In this document: piece by piece, positions 1 through 12,900 of the stretch
Layout of the letters: each line of letters opens with the position of its first letter
How positions within the stretch are numbered: the stretch's first letter is position 1
Source of the DNA: Dermatophagoides farinae
Taxonomy: Eukaryota > Arthropoda > Arachnida > Sarcoptiformes > Pyroglyphidae
Length of the DNA: 64,000 nucleotides
Direction of reading: 5' to 3'
NCBI RefSeq assembly: GCF_024713945.1
Contig: NC_134679.1
Location: forward strand, 873,001 to 937,000
Made by a program: the position numbers and the translations under genes
Notes under the pieces: model-generated
What the model saw: the letters and a program-made list of their open reading frames with translations, nothing else
What the model was told of the DNA's origin: nothing
Databases searched by the model: none

Positions 1-3000
1 TGTGCGTTGTTGTTGTTGTTGTTGTTGTTGTTCCATTGATATTTTTGTCCAGAATTTTTTTTTTGTAGCATGAACAAGTGAGAAAAAAAATTCAAATTTT
101 ATCCATTCTCATTGTTAATTTGATTTCATCTTGTTTCATGTGACAAATATAACAAAATTTTGCTGCATCAACAACTGCATTGTTATTGCATTTACAATGA
201 TGATAATAATAATAATAATTTACATTATGTATAAAGTGAAAATTAAAACAATTCAAGTATAGAATCTGGATATTCTGGATTCTTTTCCCAGTTTTTTTTT
301 TCTTTGTTCTGTCCATCATTATCATGATCATATTACTTTACATATAATGACAACAAATTCAAATTATCGCCAAATGTGTGTGTGTTCAATTAATGACATA
401 ACATAAATGACTATGATAAAATGAAAACGAAAAATTTCTCCCACTACATAGACAATAATCACAAAACATTGTCGATATAGAAAAATGAAGAAGAATGATG
501 AAATTTTTTCCTGATTCTTATTATTCTTCCCCCCCAAAAAAAATTGTCTAATTCGATGCATTCTTGATCGTGATATACACACATTTTTATATCATTCGAT
601 CAGAATCTAAGTGTGTGACGAAAAAGTTTTTTTTTCTTTTCTTTACAGCCTCAATCACATTGAATCAAGAAAATGAAAAAAGCATGATGAGACAAATGAA
701 CAAATCAAGCATTAAATGAACCAAAAATGAATCGTCTCATTTATAATCTCGTGAAGAATCTTTTTAGATCACACACACACACACACACAGAATCGATATT
801 GAAAGAATTGTATAGAATAATTTTCTGCCTATCTCAAAAGTTCATTTGTTGCTACAGATATGTGCCGACTCATCATTATTGTTGTTGTTGTTGTTGTTGT
901 CATTTTGATTGTTTGTTTGTGGAAACAGGAAACAAAAAGCAACAACTACAAACAAATAATGACAAATCAAATTTGACTTTTTGTTTCATTTATTTATTTA
1001 TCTATTTTTTTGCCATCTCAAAAAACCAAACGTAGCCAGTCACATATACAGGAACTTTGGCAAAAAAAAACCAGCAATAAAATCACAATCATTCATTAGT
1101 TCAAACGAATCCACTTCATACATCTTGATGAAATGTGGATTTAGAATATTTTTTTACATTCAGGAAACCAGAGAAACAAAAATCATAAATTGTCAATGAT
1201 GACATCATCATAATCAGCAAACAAATTATTATTATTGGAATGAGAAAAAATGAAGAAAAAATGAAACAATTTTTGTAAATAGCGAAAAAAATAAAAAATG
1301 CAAACATTGCAAACATTCTATGGCTTTGTGTGTTTGTTTCTGGTTGATGATTATGATCAGTGGAGAAAAAAAAACATGACCAACCTAACCAACCAATCAG
1401 TGTGCTTTAGAAGATGATTAATTGATGATTTTTTTTTCTGGATTCTCAATTTTTCATTTTTTTTTAAATAAAAAATTTTGCTGTATCATAAACGTGTTTT
1501 TTTAACAGTTTTTAGAGACCAAGATACAAGGAATATTAGACCACTACAGACAAGTGATTTGGGAATAAAAATTTTGTTTTTTTTTCAAAAGAAAAAAAAC
1601 CTTGAATTTCAGCAGTTTGTTGTTTATTGTTGTAATGAATCTAGTGTGTCGTCATCATCGTCATCGTCGTCGTCATTTTTTTTTTTTTTTTTTTTTTTTT
1701 GATTCAAGAAATTGCATTTTGGGAAACAAAAAATGCATGTATGATGCAAATATAAAGAAACAACAGCCAAAAAAAAAATCTGATAAATTAGATTAAAATT
1801 AATTATCATCAACATCATTTACTATGGAAATCAAAGAAAGTATATATCCATGTCTGTGTGTGTGTGTAAGCGAGAGATGAAATGAAATTTCATTATAATT
1901 TTTTTTTCTTTATGCAAAATAACTACCACCACCACCACCACACCACCACCAGCAGCAGCAAATGATGATGATGTTGATGATGACAATTTATCATTTAGTT
2001 TCCATTCAATTATATTAAATCTAATCGTTTTTGTTTTCATTTTGTTGTTGTCATATTCAGTGATGCTATCATTGATCATCAGGAATGTTTCTTGTTTTTT
2101 TTTTTGTTTTTAACATTTTCCATTTTGGTCAACAACAACAACAACAACAAAGTTTACTAGTAGCGTATGTATGTATTGTACCGGAAATTATTTATATTAA
2201 AATGAAAAGCAGCGGAAAATTGTGGTTGTACAAGTTGGTGGATAAAATGAGAGAGAGAGAGAGCGAGTGGAAACAAACAAAAAAAAAAAATTCAAATTGG
2301 TCATTTTCCATCACCACCACCACCACCATCATGGAATAAATCTATATAAAAAAAAGTCAAACAAATTGAGAAAAACAATGATCCGACATAATGTGTGTGT
2401 GTGTGTCACAACAACAACAACAACAACAACAACAAAAACGAAAAATTTTGTCCGTCAATTTTTCATTCAAAATAGTTGGAATATTTTCAAACAAAGAAAA
2501 AAAATTGGAAAAGAAACAGAAACAAAACAACAACAACAACAAAAAAAATATTCTGCCCCGCAAATGAGAAAAAAAAACCATGAAAGAAATAATGATATAT
2601 TTATGCCAAAAACAATTCCAAATTTGATCGGACAGAAATATAACAATGTAGAAACAAAAATATGGCCATTCCCAAGACAAATATTGAAATTGCCACTGAT
2701 GGCAGTAATGCTATGACATTTTTTTTTTTTTTTTTGGGTTGCCTTCATTTGAAAACACTTACGCACACAAATATCCGACAAATATGTCAAACAACAACAA
2801 CAACAACAACAACAACCATTCCTTTTCATTTATTCATTTTTCGCAACAACATCATGGCCGGATAAAATGAAAGAAAAACAAAAATTTTTTCTCTCTGTTT
2901 TTATCTTTCTATTACCAAATTTTGAATTTGTTTTTTAGTTTTTTATTTTTGTTTTTGATTGTCACGAAAAAAAAATTTAGATGTTACAAACAGCATTTTC

Positions 3001-3523
3001 CAACAATTTCTGTCCATTTTAATTACCAGACAATCAAAAAAAAAAAAAAATCTTAAGTAAAAATAAATTATTCATTCACAAACAAGAAACAAAAAACAAA
3101 ATTCTTGAAATTCAACTTCAATTCAGCCATGTTCATTTTATGGTGGTTGATTTGTTTTGTTCTGTTCTGTTTTTGTTTTTGTTTGGTTGGTTTTAGTTGC
3201 CAACATTCACATCACAAACGTGCCAGAATGTTGTTTTTGTTTTTGTTTTTTGTTTCACCACATTGAGCTACTTACCTTGTTTTTTTTTCACTATTTCAAA
3301 ATTGATTGTCTACCGGTATATTTTGTCAGCACTCAATTAACCTAGTTTTTTTTCTCATTCACTAAATGAAATTGAGAATAAAAATGACTGAGTGAGAGAG
3401 AAAACAAATAAATAAATAAACGACGAAAAGAATTGGTTGGGTTAATTTTTTTTCTGCTCGAGAAATTTTCCGGAAATTTTTTTTCTGATTTTTTTCTCTA
3501 ATTTTTTTCATTTATTTAAACAG
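1..3523. other. Non-coding upstream stretch with microsatellites
   Basis: I see no coding exon here. The stretch is AT-rich with runs of GTT/CAA, GT, GAT and CAC triplets and long T or A tracts; the open frames found in it are translations of those repeats. It presumably holds the promoter and one or more 5' untranslated exons of the H1-like receptor, because a good splice acceptor closes it at 3522-3523. No TATA box or start site can be fixed from the sequence alone. Confidence 0.5.
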
Positions 3524-3696
3524 GCAAAATTTACATATATTGGCAAAGAATTTTTGTTTATGGATGGACAATCGTGGACAAATGTTCAGTTATTGATTAT
3601 TGTTTATCGAAAATCATCATCATCATCATCATTTTTATTATTTTTTCAAATGAATATAAAAAAAATCAGATAAATTATCATTATAATTCAATTGAT
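3524..3696 (+). other. Probable 5' UTR part of the first coding exon of the H1-like receptor
   Basis: A T-rich tract ending in TTTAAACAG at 3515-3523 is a convincing splice acceptor, so the exon carrying the start codon probably begins at 3524. The receptor frame stays open from 3524 to the chosen ATG at 3697 but contains no earlier ATG; it reads a hydrophobic Ile run that looks like translated ATC repeat. A start in an upstream exon is therefore possible but not favoured. Confidence 0.4.
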
Positions 3697-3954
3697 ATGG
3701 GCCTTTTACCTGCATCTGTACGTCCAATTGGTTTAATAATCAATAATGATGGACATGGAATGGAAAATAATTTGACAACAACAACAACTGCCAATGGTTC
3801 ATTACAATCATCGTCATCATCATTTGATGGTTTTACAAATAATTTAGCTTTCCTGGTACCATTAAGTATTTGCCTGTTAACACTTTCGTTGTTAACATTT
3901 TTTGGTAATGCTATGGTTGTACATGCAATACGAACGGAACGTAAACTTCATACG
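3697..3954 (+). CDS. H1-like receptor coding exon 1 (N-terminus, TM1)
   Basis: Encodes residues 1-86: a Ser/Thr/Asn-rich extracellular N-terminus with two N-glycosylation sequons, TM1 (about residues 50-75, with N71) and the first intracellular turn HAIRTERKLHT. The donor ACG|GTAAGA ends the exon in phase 0. Confidence 0.85.
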
Positions 3955-6900
3955 GTAAGATAACAACAACAACAACAACAAATTACTCTGTCTACTTTTT
4001 CCTCCCATTTTTTTTCTCGTTTCTTTACATTGTGTTTGTCGTTGATACTTCAATGATGATGATAACACTAATTTATCGATGAAAAAGGGTAAATCATCGG
4101 AGAAAAAAAATAGCGGAAACACAATCTGTTCACACACACACACAAACTTGCACTCGCACACACACACACATTAAGCTCCATCATCATCATCACATTATCA
4201 ATAGTTTTAGGATTTCAGAAAAAAAGAAAAAAAAACTTATCAAATAAATTAGCTTAATTTGAATCAAATCGAGCGTATCGATTTACTTCACACAACCATC
4301 ATCATCGACCCACACACATTAACACACACTAACAAATAGGGAAGTTTTTAACGTAATTAAAAATCTCCAAGGCCATGCAGAAAGAAAAACATCGCAGAAA
4401 AAGAAGGAAAAAAAATTAGTAAAATTCTGGCATTCAATCTTTCTCACCATCTATTCGGAATAGAAACCAACAAAATGATTATAGAAGAAACTTTTTTCTT
4501 TTCCTTTTACAATTAGAAACCAACGCCAAAAACGCAAAAATTAATTGAAATCAAGTTTCCGGACAAAACTAAACAATTTTTTTTCTCACTGTCTCTAAAA
4601 ACATCTTTTCCGGGACAAATTTTTCTGAAAAGGATCTTAGACCGTCTTTCACGGTGCCTGTGTGTGTGTGTGTTTAGTAATTGTTATAAGATTTCAACAT
4701 TGAATTATTTGCAATGAAGAATCAAGAACTGAATCATCATCATTATTATTATATAAATAAATCCTGTCCAAATTGGATTTATTTTTCTTAATGTGTGAGA
4801 AAACAAGAATCAAAACAAAACAAAAAAAAATTCTTGATTCATTTACTTATAAGGATTAACGGCCATATCGTTGTCCAGTGTGTGTGTGTGTGTGTGTGTT
4901 TATTTTGCCCGGAAACACAGCATCCAATAATTCCATTCATTACCAATGATTTATTAGTGTCCATTCTATTTTCATCAAACAAAAAAAAATTTTATTTGTC
5001 CCATTCCATCTTCAGGTTTATAAATATAGCCATTTGTTCGAAAACACATATTCAGCACAAATAATTTATCAAAAAAGAAAATGAAATGAAAAGTAAAAAA
5101 CTAAAAAAAAAACTGAAAAATTTTCTTCTCTTTTTCCACCTAATAATAGGTATCCAATATGTTCATATTAAGCCTAGCGATAGCCGATCTTATTGTCGGT
5201 CTTATGGTCATGCCGTTAAGCTCAACATATGTAATATTTGGTGATTGGATACTAGGACTGTTTGTTTGTCAATTATGGCTGGTCATTGATTATACTGCTT
5301 CAACTGCATCCATATTCAATCTATTAATATTATCATTGGATCGTTATTGGTCAATACGGTCACCATTAAAATATCTTTGTAAACGTACAAAAAAACGTGC
5401 ATTAGCCATGATTGGTATTGTATGGATGATTTCGGCATTATGGGCCATACCGATTATTGGTAAGTGTTAATTTTCAATTTTTTTCATTCAAAAAAAATTC
5501 CAAAGATCTCCCAGGGAAGTTTTTCTATGGTTTAAAATAAAAAATTTTTATTTTTTCATTTGCATTTATTCATCACAACAGAAGATGCATTAATGCATAA
5601 CTTTTTGTTCATTAGTTTGTAGTATACTACAAAGAAATATTTAAGGCAGTGAAACCAACATTCAAAGGGGCCATTATCATATAGACAGACATTAGCTTGG
5701 TTTTTGTCGGTGCTGACTTCCTAAACAAGAAAAAAAAGATTAAAGTTTTGTCCCACTCTCTTTTTTTTGCCTCGAATAAAATAAAACGCATAGAATTGAG
5801 AATGATAATGCCTATGTTCATGTTAAGGTGTGGGGGTGGCGGCGATGGCGGTGGTGGTGTTGATGTAATTTATCATGTCACCACGGCGAATTATAAAAAA
5901 AAGTAGCAAAAAAAAAACGAAAAATAAATAAACTTGATGTTCATTTCATTTTCATTTCATTGTTCCAAATTTCTTTTTTTTTTTTTTTTGCTGGTTTCGG
6001 ATAACCCTTTTTTTCGTGTGTGTGTGTGTGTGTGTTACCAGCACCATTATCATTTTCCATCTTCAGACACAGATAGTAGACATGTAGACAGACAGAAGAA
6101 AAATGAATGAATGGAAAAAAAGAAAATACAACAAACTTTTTTTTTACTGAGAAATCCAAGAGAAAAAAAAGTTCTTGTTCCGAACAAAAAAAAAATTTTT
6201 TTTCTTCTATTTCACAGTAAAAAAGTTAAATTTGTTTTTTTTTCTCTCTATTAATTCTTATTATTATCATCATCATCATCATCATCATTTGATGATGATG
6301 ATCCAGGAACTTTTCGCTGTTGTTGTTGATTTTTTTCTCATGAACAAAATTTTCTCCATATTTTTTCGGTTCATTTTTTTGTTTTTTTGCTTTTCACTTG
6401 AAAATGTTGAATTAAATTGGATTTTTTCATTCACTCATTTATTCATTCATAAATTGTGTAAAATAATGAATCAAGTGAAGAGAGAGAGAGAGAGATAGAG
6501 AAATTCCAAACTTACGAACGATAATGATGAAACTTGGCCATGTCAGAAATGATAATTTATTATTTACATATATCGAAATTATTTATTCATTCATTTCAAT
6601 CAATTTTTATCAAAAAAATTTTTTTTTTATTTTCGTTCTCTCGTGTAAAATGCAAATTTTCTTCTTTTTTTTTCTCTCTCTCTCATTTATCATCATTGCT
6701 GTTGATGTTGTCAATTTTTAAATTTTATTTTTTATTTTTTTCCACAAGTAAAGTGGTATTTCACACTTTCCAATGGATTGAGTGAATGAATGAATGAATG
6801 CAAAGGAAATAGAAATGATGACAAAATCAGATCAGTGAAAGGGAGAGCGAAAAAAACTTTTCTTTCATTCCTTCGTCGCCAACATCATCATCATCATCGT

Positions 6901-9900
6901 GTAATCAAAAAACATTTTATTTTCATCAAAAAATCAATCAAAATCAAACGAGAATCACGTTTTTTCTCTCTATCTCTCTCTCTCCATCCACATGTTGTAT
7001 GAAATTTGAATTTGTGTGAAATCAAATTATTCCTTTTTTTCCAAGTTTATCACTTTTTATTTCAAATTTTGAAATTCAACTGAAAAAAGGAAGATTGAAT
7101 TTACAAGAGAAAAAAAATGATAAAATCTTGTAAAGCCAGTAATTTCCGTTTTTTTTTTTGTTCACTACTACATTCATGCAAAATGTAATTTTTCTTGGAA
7201 TTTTTTCCCTTCATTTTTTTGAAATTGAAAATCAAAAAAGAGAAATCTACTTTATCAGATTTTTTTTTGAAGTGCCAATCCATTTTTTTTTTGCTGGAAA
7301 TTTTCACTTACCAATTGAAAATGGAATGATGATCATGATCATTGAAACGATATAACAAATTGTGTTGTTGCCTGAATCCCAGAGAGAGAGAGAAAGAGAG
7401 GGAGAGAGAGGGAGAATGAGAAATCTATCTAGCCATAGGAAATGGATACGGAAATCGATGGAAAGAAAATTTGTCAATTGAAAAAAATTGAAATTGATTT
7501 CTGCCAATTGATTGAAAATCAAAACATTTGTAAACACACACACACACACACACCCACCGCTTGATTGGTCAATTGGCCTGAAACCACAAAATAAACTAGT
7601 GAATAGAACACAATTTATTACCAAAATAATATGCTTATATCACGTCAACCATAACTGTATCTTTTTCTTTGCTGGGACCAATGAATTCCAGATAGCAATA
7701 TGCAAAATAAAAACCATCGACAACGTCAATTGTATAATCATTTTATTGTTTTTTTTTTCATTTCTATTTTCATTTTCTTTGTCGCTGAAAATTCTAATGA
7801 ATAAAATATGGCCACAAACATTAATAGATTATATATATGATGATGAAATGAAATGTTAAAATATTTAAAACTTTCATTTGCCAGTTGCATTTTGTAAAAA
7901 GGAATAAAAAAAAATTATCAAATGAAATAAAATGAATCAATCATTTTAATAGTTTTTGGGCGTGTTTGTGTGTGTGTGTGTCTTGGTCATGAATCGAGAA
8001 TCGAGAATAAAGAGAATTTAATTTTGTGACAAAAAAAAAAATTTTTCCATGAATAAAATTCTCACATGCTGTGTGATGACCATCAAAAAAAAAAAAAAAA
8101 AAAATCTTAATGATGATGATGAAATTATGATGACAGACCGGAAATACAAAAAGACTGACAGACTGTTGTATATGTAGAATGATAATTTATTGAATTTCGG
8201 TACAAAACCGATTACATCTCAAAACATGGACATTTCGTTTTATTCTGGATTTCAGAATTGAATGAAAAAAAACTGCCCTTCAACTAGATTAATTTGTAGA
8301 TTTTTTTTTTTTTGTTGTTGTTGTTGTCTCAGTCATTCTATCGGCTTCTTCATGATTGAATGGCCAAATAAAAAAAAACATAAATGTTTTGAAGGTCAAA
8401 AACACACACACACACAGAAAAAAAGTACAAATTAATTGAAAAAATCTAATGAAGCTGAAAAAAAAACAAAAATAATACTGGATCATATTAATGTCTTAAT
8501 ATAATCTTGGCGCATATGCTTCATTGATTCTTTATCGATTAACAATGTTTTCAATTCTGTAGATTGATTGGGTGGAGCGATTGTAAATTTGTGAAAATGA
8601 AAATAAAATCGAAATTCTGGTAGCCAGTTTTTTTCTATTCTGTAGAATGAAAAATCTTTTCAGGTTTTTTTTCTTTCATCATCACTATTATTATCGCCAA
8701 TTGAGCCATGTTTTTTTTCATTTATTTGACAAATGTTTTACATGCACGCACATATCGTGAAAAAAAAAATTTCTTAATCACAAACAATGGATGGATGGAT
8801 GGATGAATGAATGAATGAATGGGTATGAAATTTGTTTTCGAAAATGGAAGAAAATCACTTTTGTGATAAACAATATTGTGTGTGTGTGTGTGAGTAAATA
8901 ATCCGAAAATCTGATGATGAAGTTTAGTTTAATTCACTATAGTGTGTGTGTGTGTGTTTTCAATCAAAATCATCATCATCATCAATGGAATATAAACTGT
9001 TAACAAACAAAACAAAACAAAAAACAGACAGACAGACAGACAGATAGAGTGTACATTTTATTTCAATTTTCTTGAAAATGGCAAGCAATTTTCTCAAACT
9101 TTTCATAAATAAAATGACATTACATTCTCAGTTGTAGTGTGTGTGTGTGAACAAAAAAAAGAGAGCAATTTTCTTATCTTTAGTTTTTTTTCTGTGCAGT
9201 TTTCATTTTTTTTCTCTCTATTGCTTTCGGCTGAAGAACAAAGAAGAAAAAGAAGAAGAAAAAACAAATTTGAAACTACCAAATTCAACATTGATGATGA
9301 TGATGGTGGTGGTGGTGGTGGTGGTGGTTGAATGGTTAGTGGCTGTACATAAGAATTTTATAAAAAAAAGTCTTCGTTTTTTTCTGCCAATTCTTTCAAA
9401 TGTTCATTTTACATTTCCAACCTAATGGCCTCGATGATCGTTTCTATTTCTTTTTTCTTTTTTTTTTGATTCGATTCTTGTATTTTTGTGTGTTTGTGTT
9501 CAATGAAAATGAAAAATTTATTCTTTGAAAAGTGGAAGCAATTACATTCTTTGTTGTGTCATTTTTTTCTGTTTTTTTTCGTTCACAATTCAATGGTCTT
9601 ATTGTACATTATCGAAAAAAAGTGGGGGAAAAAAACTCACTGAACAATGGCAAAAAAAAAATATTCCAATCGTAAAGTGGAACAGAATTCTTTGTGAAAT
9701 ATTCAAATTGCAAGTTCCATGTGTGAGTGAATGAGTGAATGAACAAGAAGAAGAAAAAAATAATAATCGAAAGTTTCTTTTTTTTCCAAATTCGACGAAA
9801 TAAATTGAGAAATGCAACGTTGAGAGAATGGCATTAATTTCATTTTATAAAAAAAAATGTTTAATTTCATTCCAGATTCATTGCACTTTTTTTTCTACTT

Positions 9901-12900
9901 TTTTTTGAAATTCTTGGCTCTTTTACGACATTTATTGATTTTCAATTTTGATCATTAGTTTTTAGTGTTTTTTTTTCTTTACTCACAAGAAAATTATACT
10001 TTTTCAATTAGAAAATTTTTTCAGCAAATTTTCTTTACATGATTCAAATGAATTTGATTCATGATTGATTTTGAATAAATTTTGTTGCTTTTTTTCGAGA
10101 ATTGAAACGTAGAATTTTTTTTTGTGATGACATGCGCACAGTACACTACTACTAGTCTACTAGTAATCAGCCACATGAGAAGAATTGTAATTTTTTCTCT
10201 TTTTTTCTGCTTAATTGTGATTTGTATCTCGTTTGTTGTACTTTTTTTTAGTAGTATAAATCAATCGACGAGGATTAATTATCTAATTATTATCGATTGG
10301 TGTTTTTTTTTGTTTCGCCAAAAAAAACATGAACATAAATTTTAATATATCGGTAGATTCTATGTGAAATATGATGATAACATTTTTTTTTGTCGCGATA
10401 ATTAAGCACAAAATGTTTCCGGTAATAACTTCAAGTTTTTTTCCCTTCCCCCGAAAAAAAAAATTCATCATGATTAACAAGATTGGAATCAAGATTTATT
10501 CGATTTAAACGTTGAAATCGATATACGAACAAAAACCATTCTTAATGATCATCATCATCATACTAATGATTACTCAAAAAAAAAAAAAAATGTCTGACGT
10601 TTTAGCAAAAAGTTTTGGCCCTAATACGATAATTTATTTGTAGAAATTGAATCTCGAAAGAAAAATCTGCCTAACAAAAAAAAAGTGTCATAATGGTCAG
10701 AATGGGCGAAAATTCAATTTTCGCCCATTCATTCACCATTGGCTGATGAATCATTGATGATAATGATTGGCAATCAAGTCGTAAAAAATCGGTATCGATG
10801 GATATCAATATTCTTTTCTAGGGCAGGCTATTTATTTATTGTCAAACAATTTGCAACTTTTTTTTTCATTTTCAAACGAGCCAAAAAAAAAAAAAAATTT
10901 TTCAATGTGAAAAAAGTCCATTTTTTTCGCCTTTAAAAAAATGATGATGACGTATGCAAAGCTTCAGTTATTATAGAGAATGAATGAATGAAATAAAAAG
11001 TCATAAACATAATAACGAAAATTTATTCAATTTTGTTGAAATTTGTATCGAATTTCAAAATTCTATCGGTTATTATATTATCCTTCTGTCATATATCAAT
11101 GATGATAATAATGAAAAAAATGGTTGTAGGTCAAAATCCCGAAAACAAAAACCCCGAAAACCGAAACACCGAAACCAAATGACCGAAAACAAAAACCCCG
11201 AAAAAAAATTATCCCGAAAAAAAATTATCCCGAAAACAAAAATCCCGAAAACAAAAACCCCGAAAAAAAATTATCCCGAAAAAAAATTATCCCGAAAACA
11301 AAAACCCCGAAAACAAAAACGTAGAAAATGGCTTGTTCCCTTAAACTTTAAAGCTTAAAGAATTATTCGACCAAACTGAATAGAATCAAAGATAAATAAG
11401 TGAAATTTGGATTTAAATTTCCAATTTTAAACGAACAAATGGTGATAATAATATAATATAAATGAATAATATAATAATATAATGTAATATAAATTATATA
11501 ATTCGAATCCTAATTGATTCGGTCAATGAATCGTATTGACGATAAATTGACATCAATTTGCCTTCTCAAAAAAGATCGTGTTGGAGCGAAATTTGTAATT
11601 TTGGATGTTTCACCTCAAGTTTGAAAACGGACAATTTATTAAATTAACTGATCATTCACATGAAAAACTGACCAAAATTGATATATTTACCGATCGTTTT
11701 CAACTGACCAAAACTTTTAAAAAATTACTGACCGATCTCTTAGCGTCATGTTTTAGTCTAAAGTTTTATTATAAATATTGGACAAACAGGGGGGGAGATG
11801 TTGTAGTAATGTAATTACTTAACAATTATGTTTGTGTAATATTTATAAGAGTAGCGTTATTCAGCTACGATTAACATTTATGTAAAACAGAAAAACAATT
11901 CAATTCTGATCAACTTTTAGGTTTAATACAATAAAATAACATGTGCACTAAACGAACAATAATGATAGAATGATCTCCAATGGGGTGAGCGCTGTCTTTT
12001 TATCCCCTTTTCCAACACGTCATCTGTGTACCGCCAAGCCAACGCGCATTCTCTGTTTACATTTATTTATTATTAAATATTGTTCATTTTGCATTCGTTT
12101 GATTCTCACTACAACATGTTCATATAAAAGTAGTTCTTTGAGAACAAGGCTAGAAACAGTTATTATCAAATTTGAATCGATTGAATCAGAATCGTGTACA
12201 CTGTTAAACATCGTTGCGTTATTATTATGAGCATGTTACGATCAAATTCAAAATTAGAACAATTGGCTGATCGAATTATGATGAACCAGAATGGTACAAT
12301 GAACACCATCATGAATGAATTCATTGTATATGATGAAAAGGCCAAATCTCAATCTTAAGAAAAAGTTTAAAAATAATATAAAATGCCCATTTTGCCATAA
12401 AATTGGACATAAAGTTGAAGGATGTTGGACGAAACGAAAAATTGATTCCAATAAAACAGAAGTTTCTCCATCAACATCATCTAATGATAAATCTTCTTCT
12501 AGCTCATCATTTTCACAAAATCAAATAACAAAAATAAGAAGAAAGCTGCAAAATTGTTGATGTTGAAATGTGCTGAAAAATTATCAGATATCTGGATACT
12601 TGATTCTGGATGTACTTCTCATACAACGATTGATAAAAATTTACTTATGGATCAAGAAGATAAACAGATTGAATTTGAATTGGCTAATGGTAATACAATT
12701 ACATCAGAGAAAAATTGGTAATGTTGTTATTGAACCAAAACCAAATTGAAAGATGTGGCCTATGGAGGTTTCAGTTCAAATTTGATATCTGTTCGAAAAT
12801 TGATTGAAGGCGGTTTTAAGATAAATTTTGAAGAAAATTTGGCCCAAATAACAAAAAATGAAATTTCATTTAATCTATGGATTATTGACAACAAATTAAA

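Noticed and set aside
10984-11358. 124-codon frame with Lys/Pro repeats
   Set aside because: It translates the CCGAAAAC subrepeats of the left foldback arm; this is repeat DNA, not a basic protein.
11970-12230. 86-codon frame on the + strand
   Set aside because: Lies mostly inside the copia LTR and its leader; no domain.
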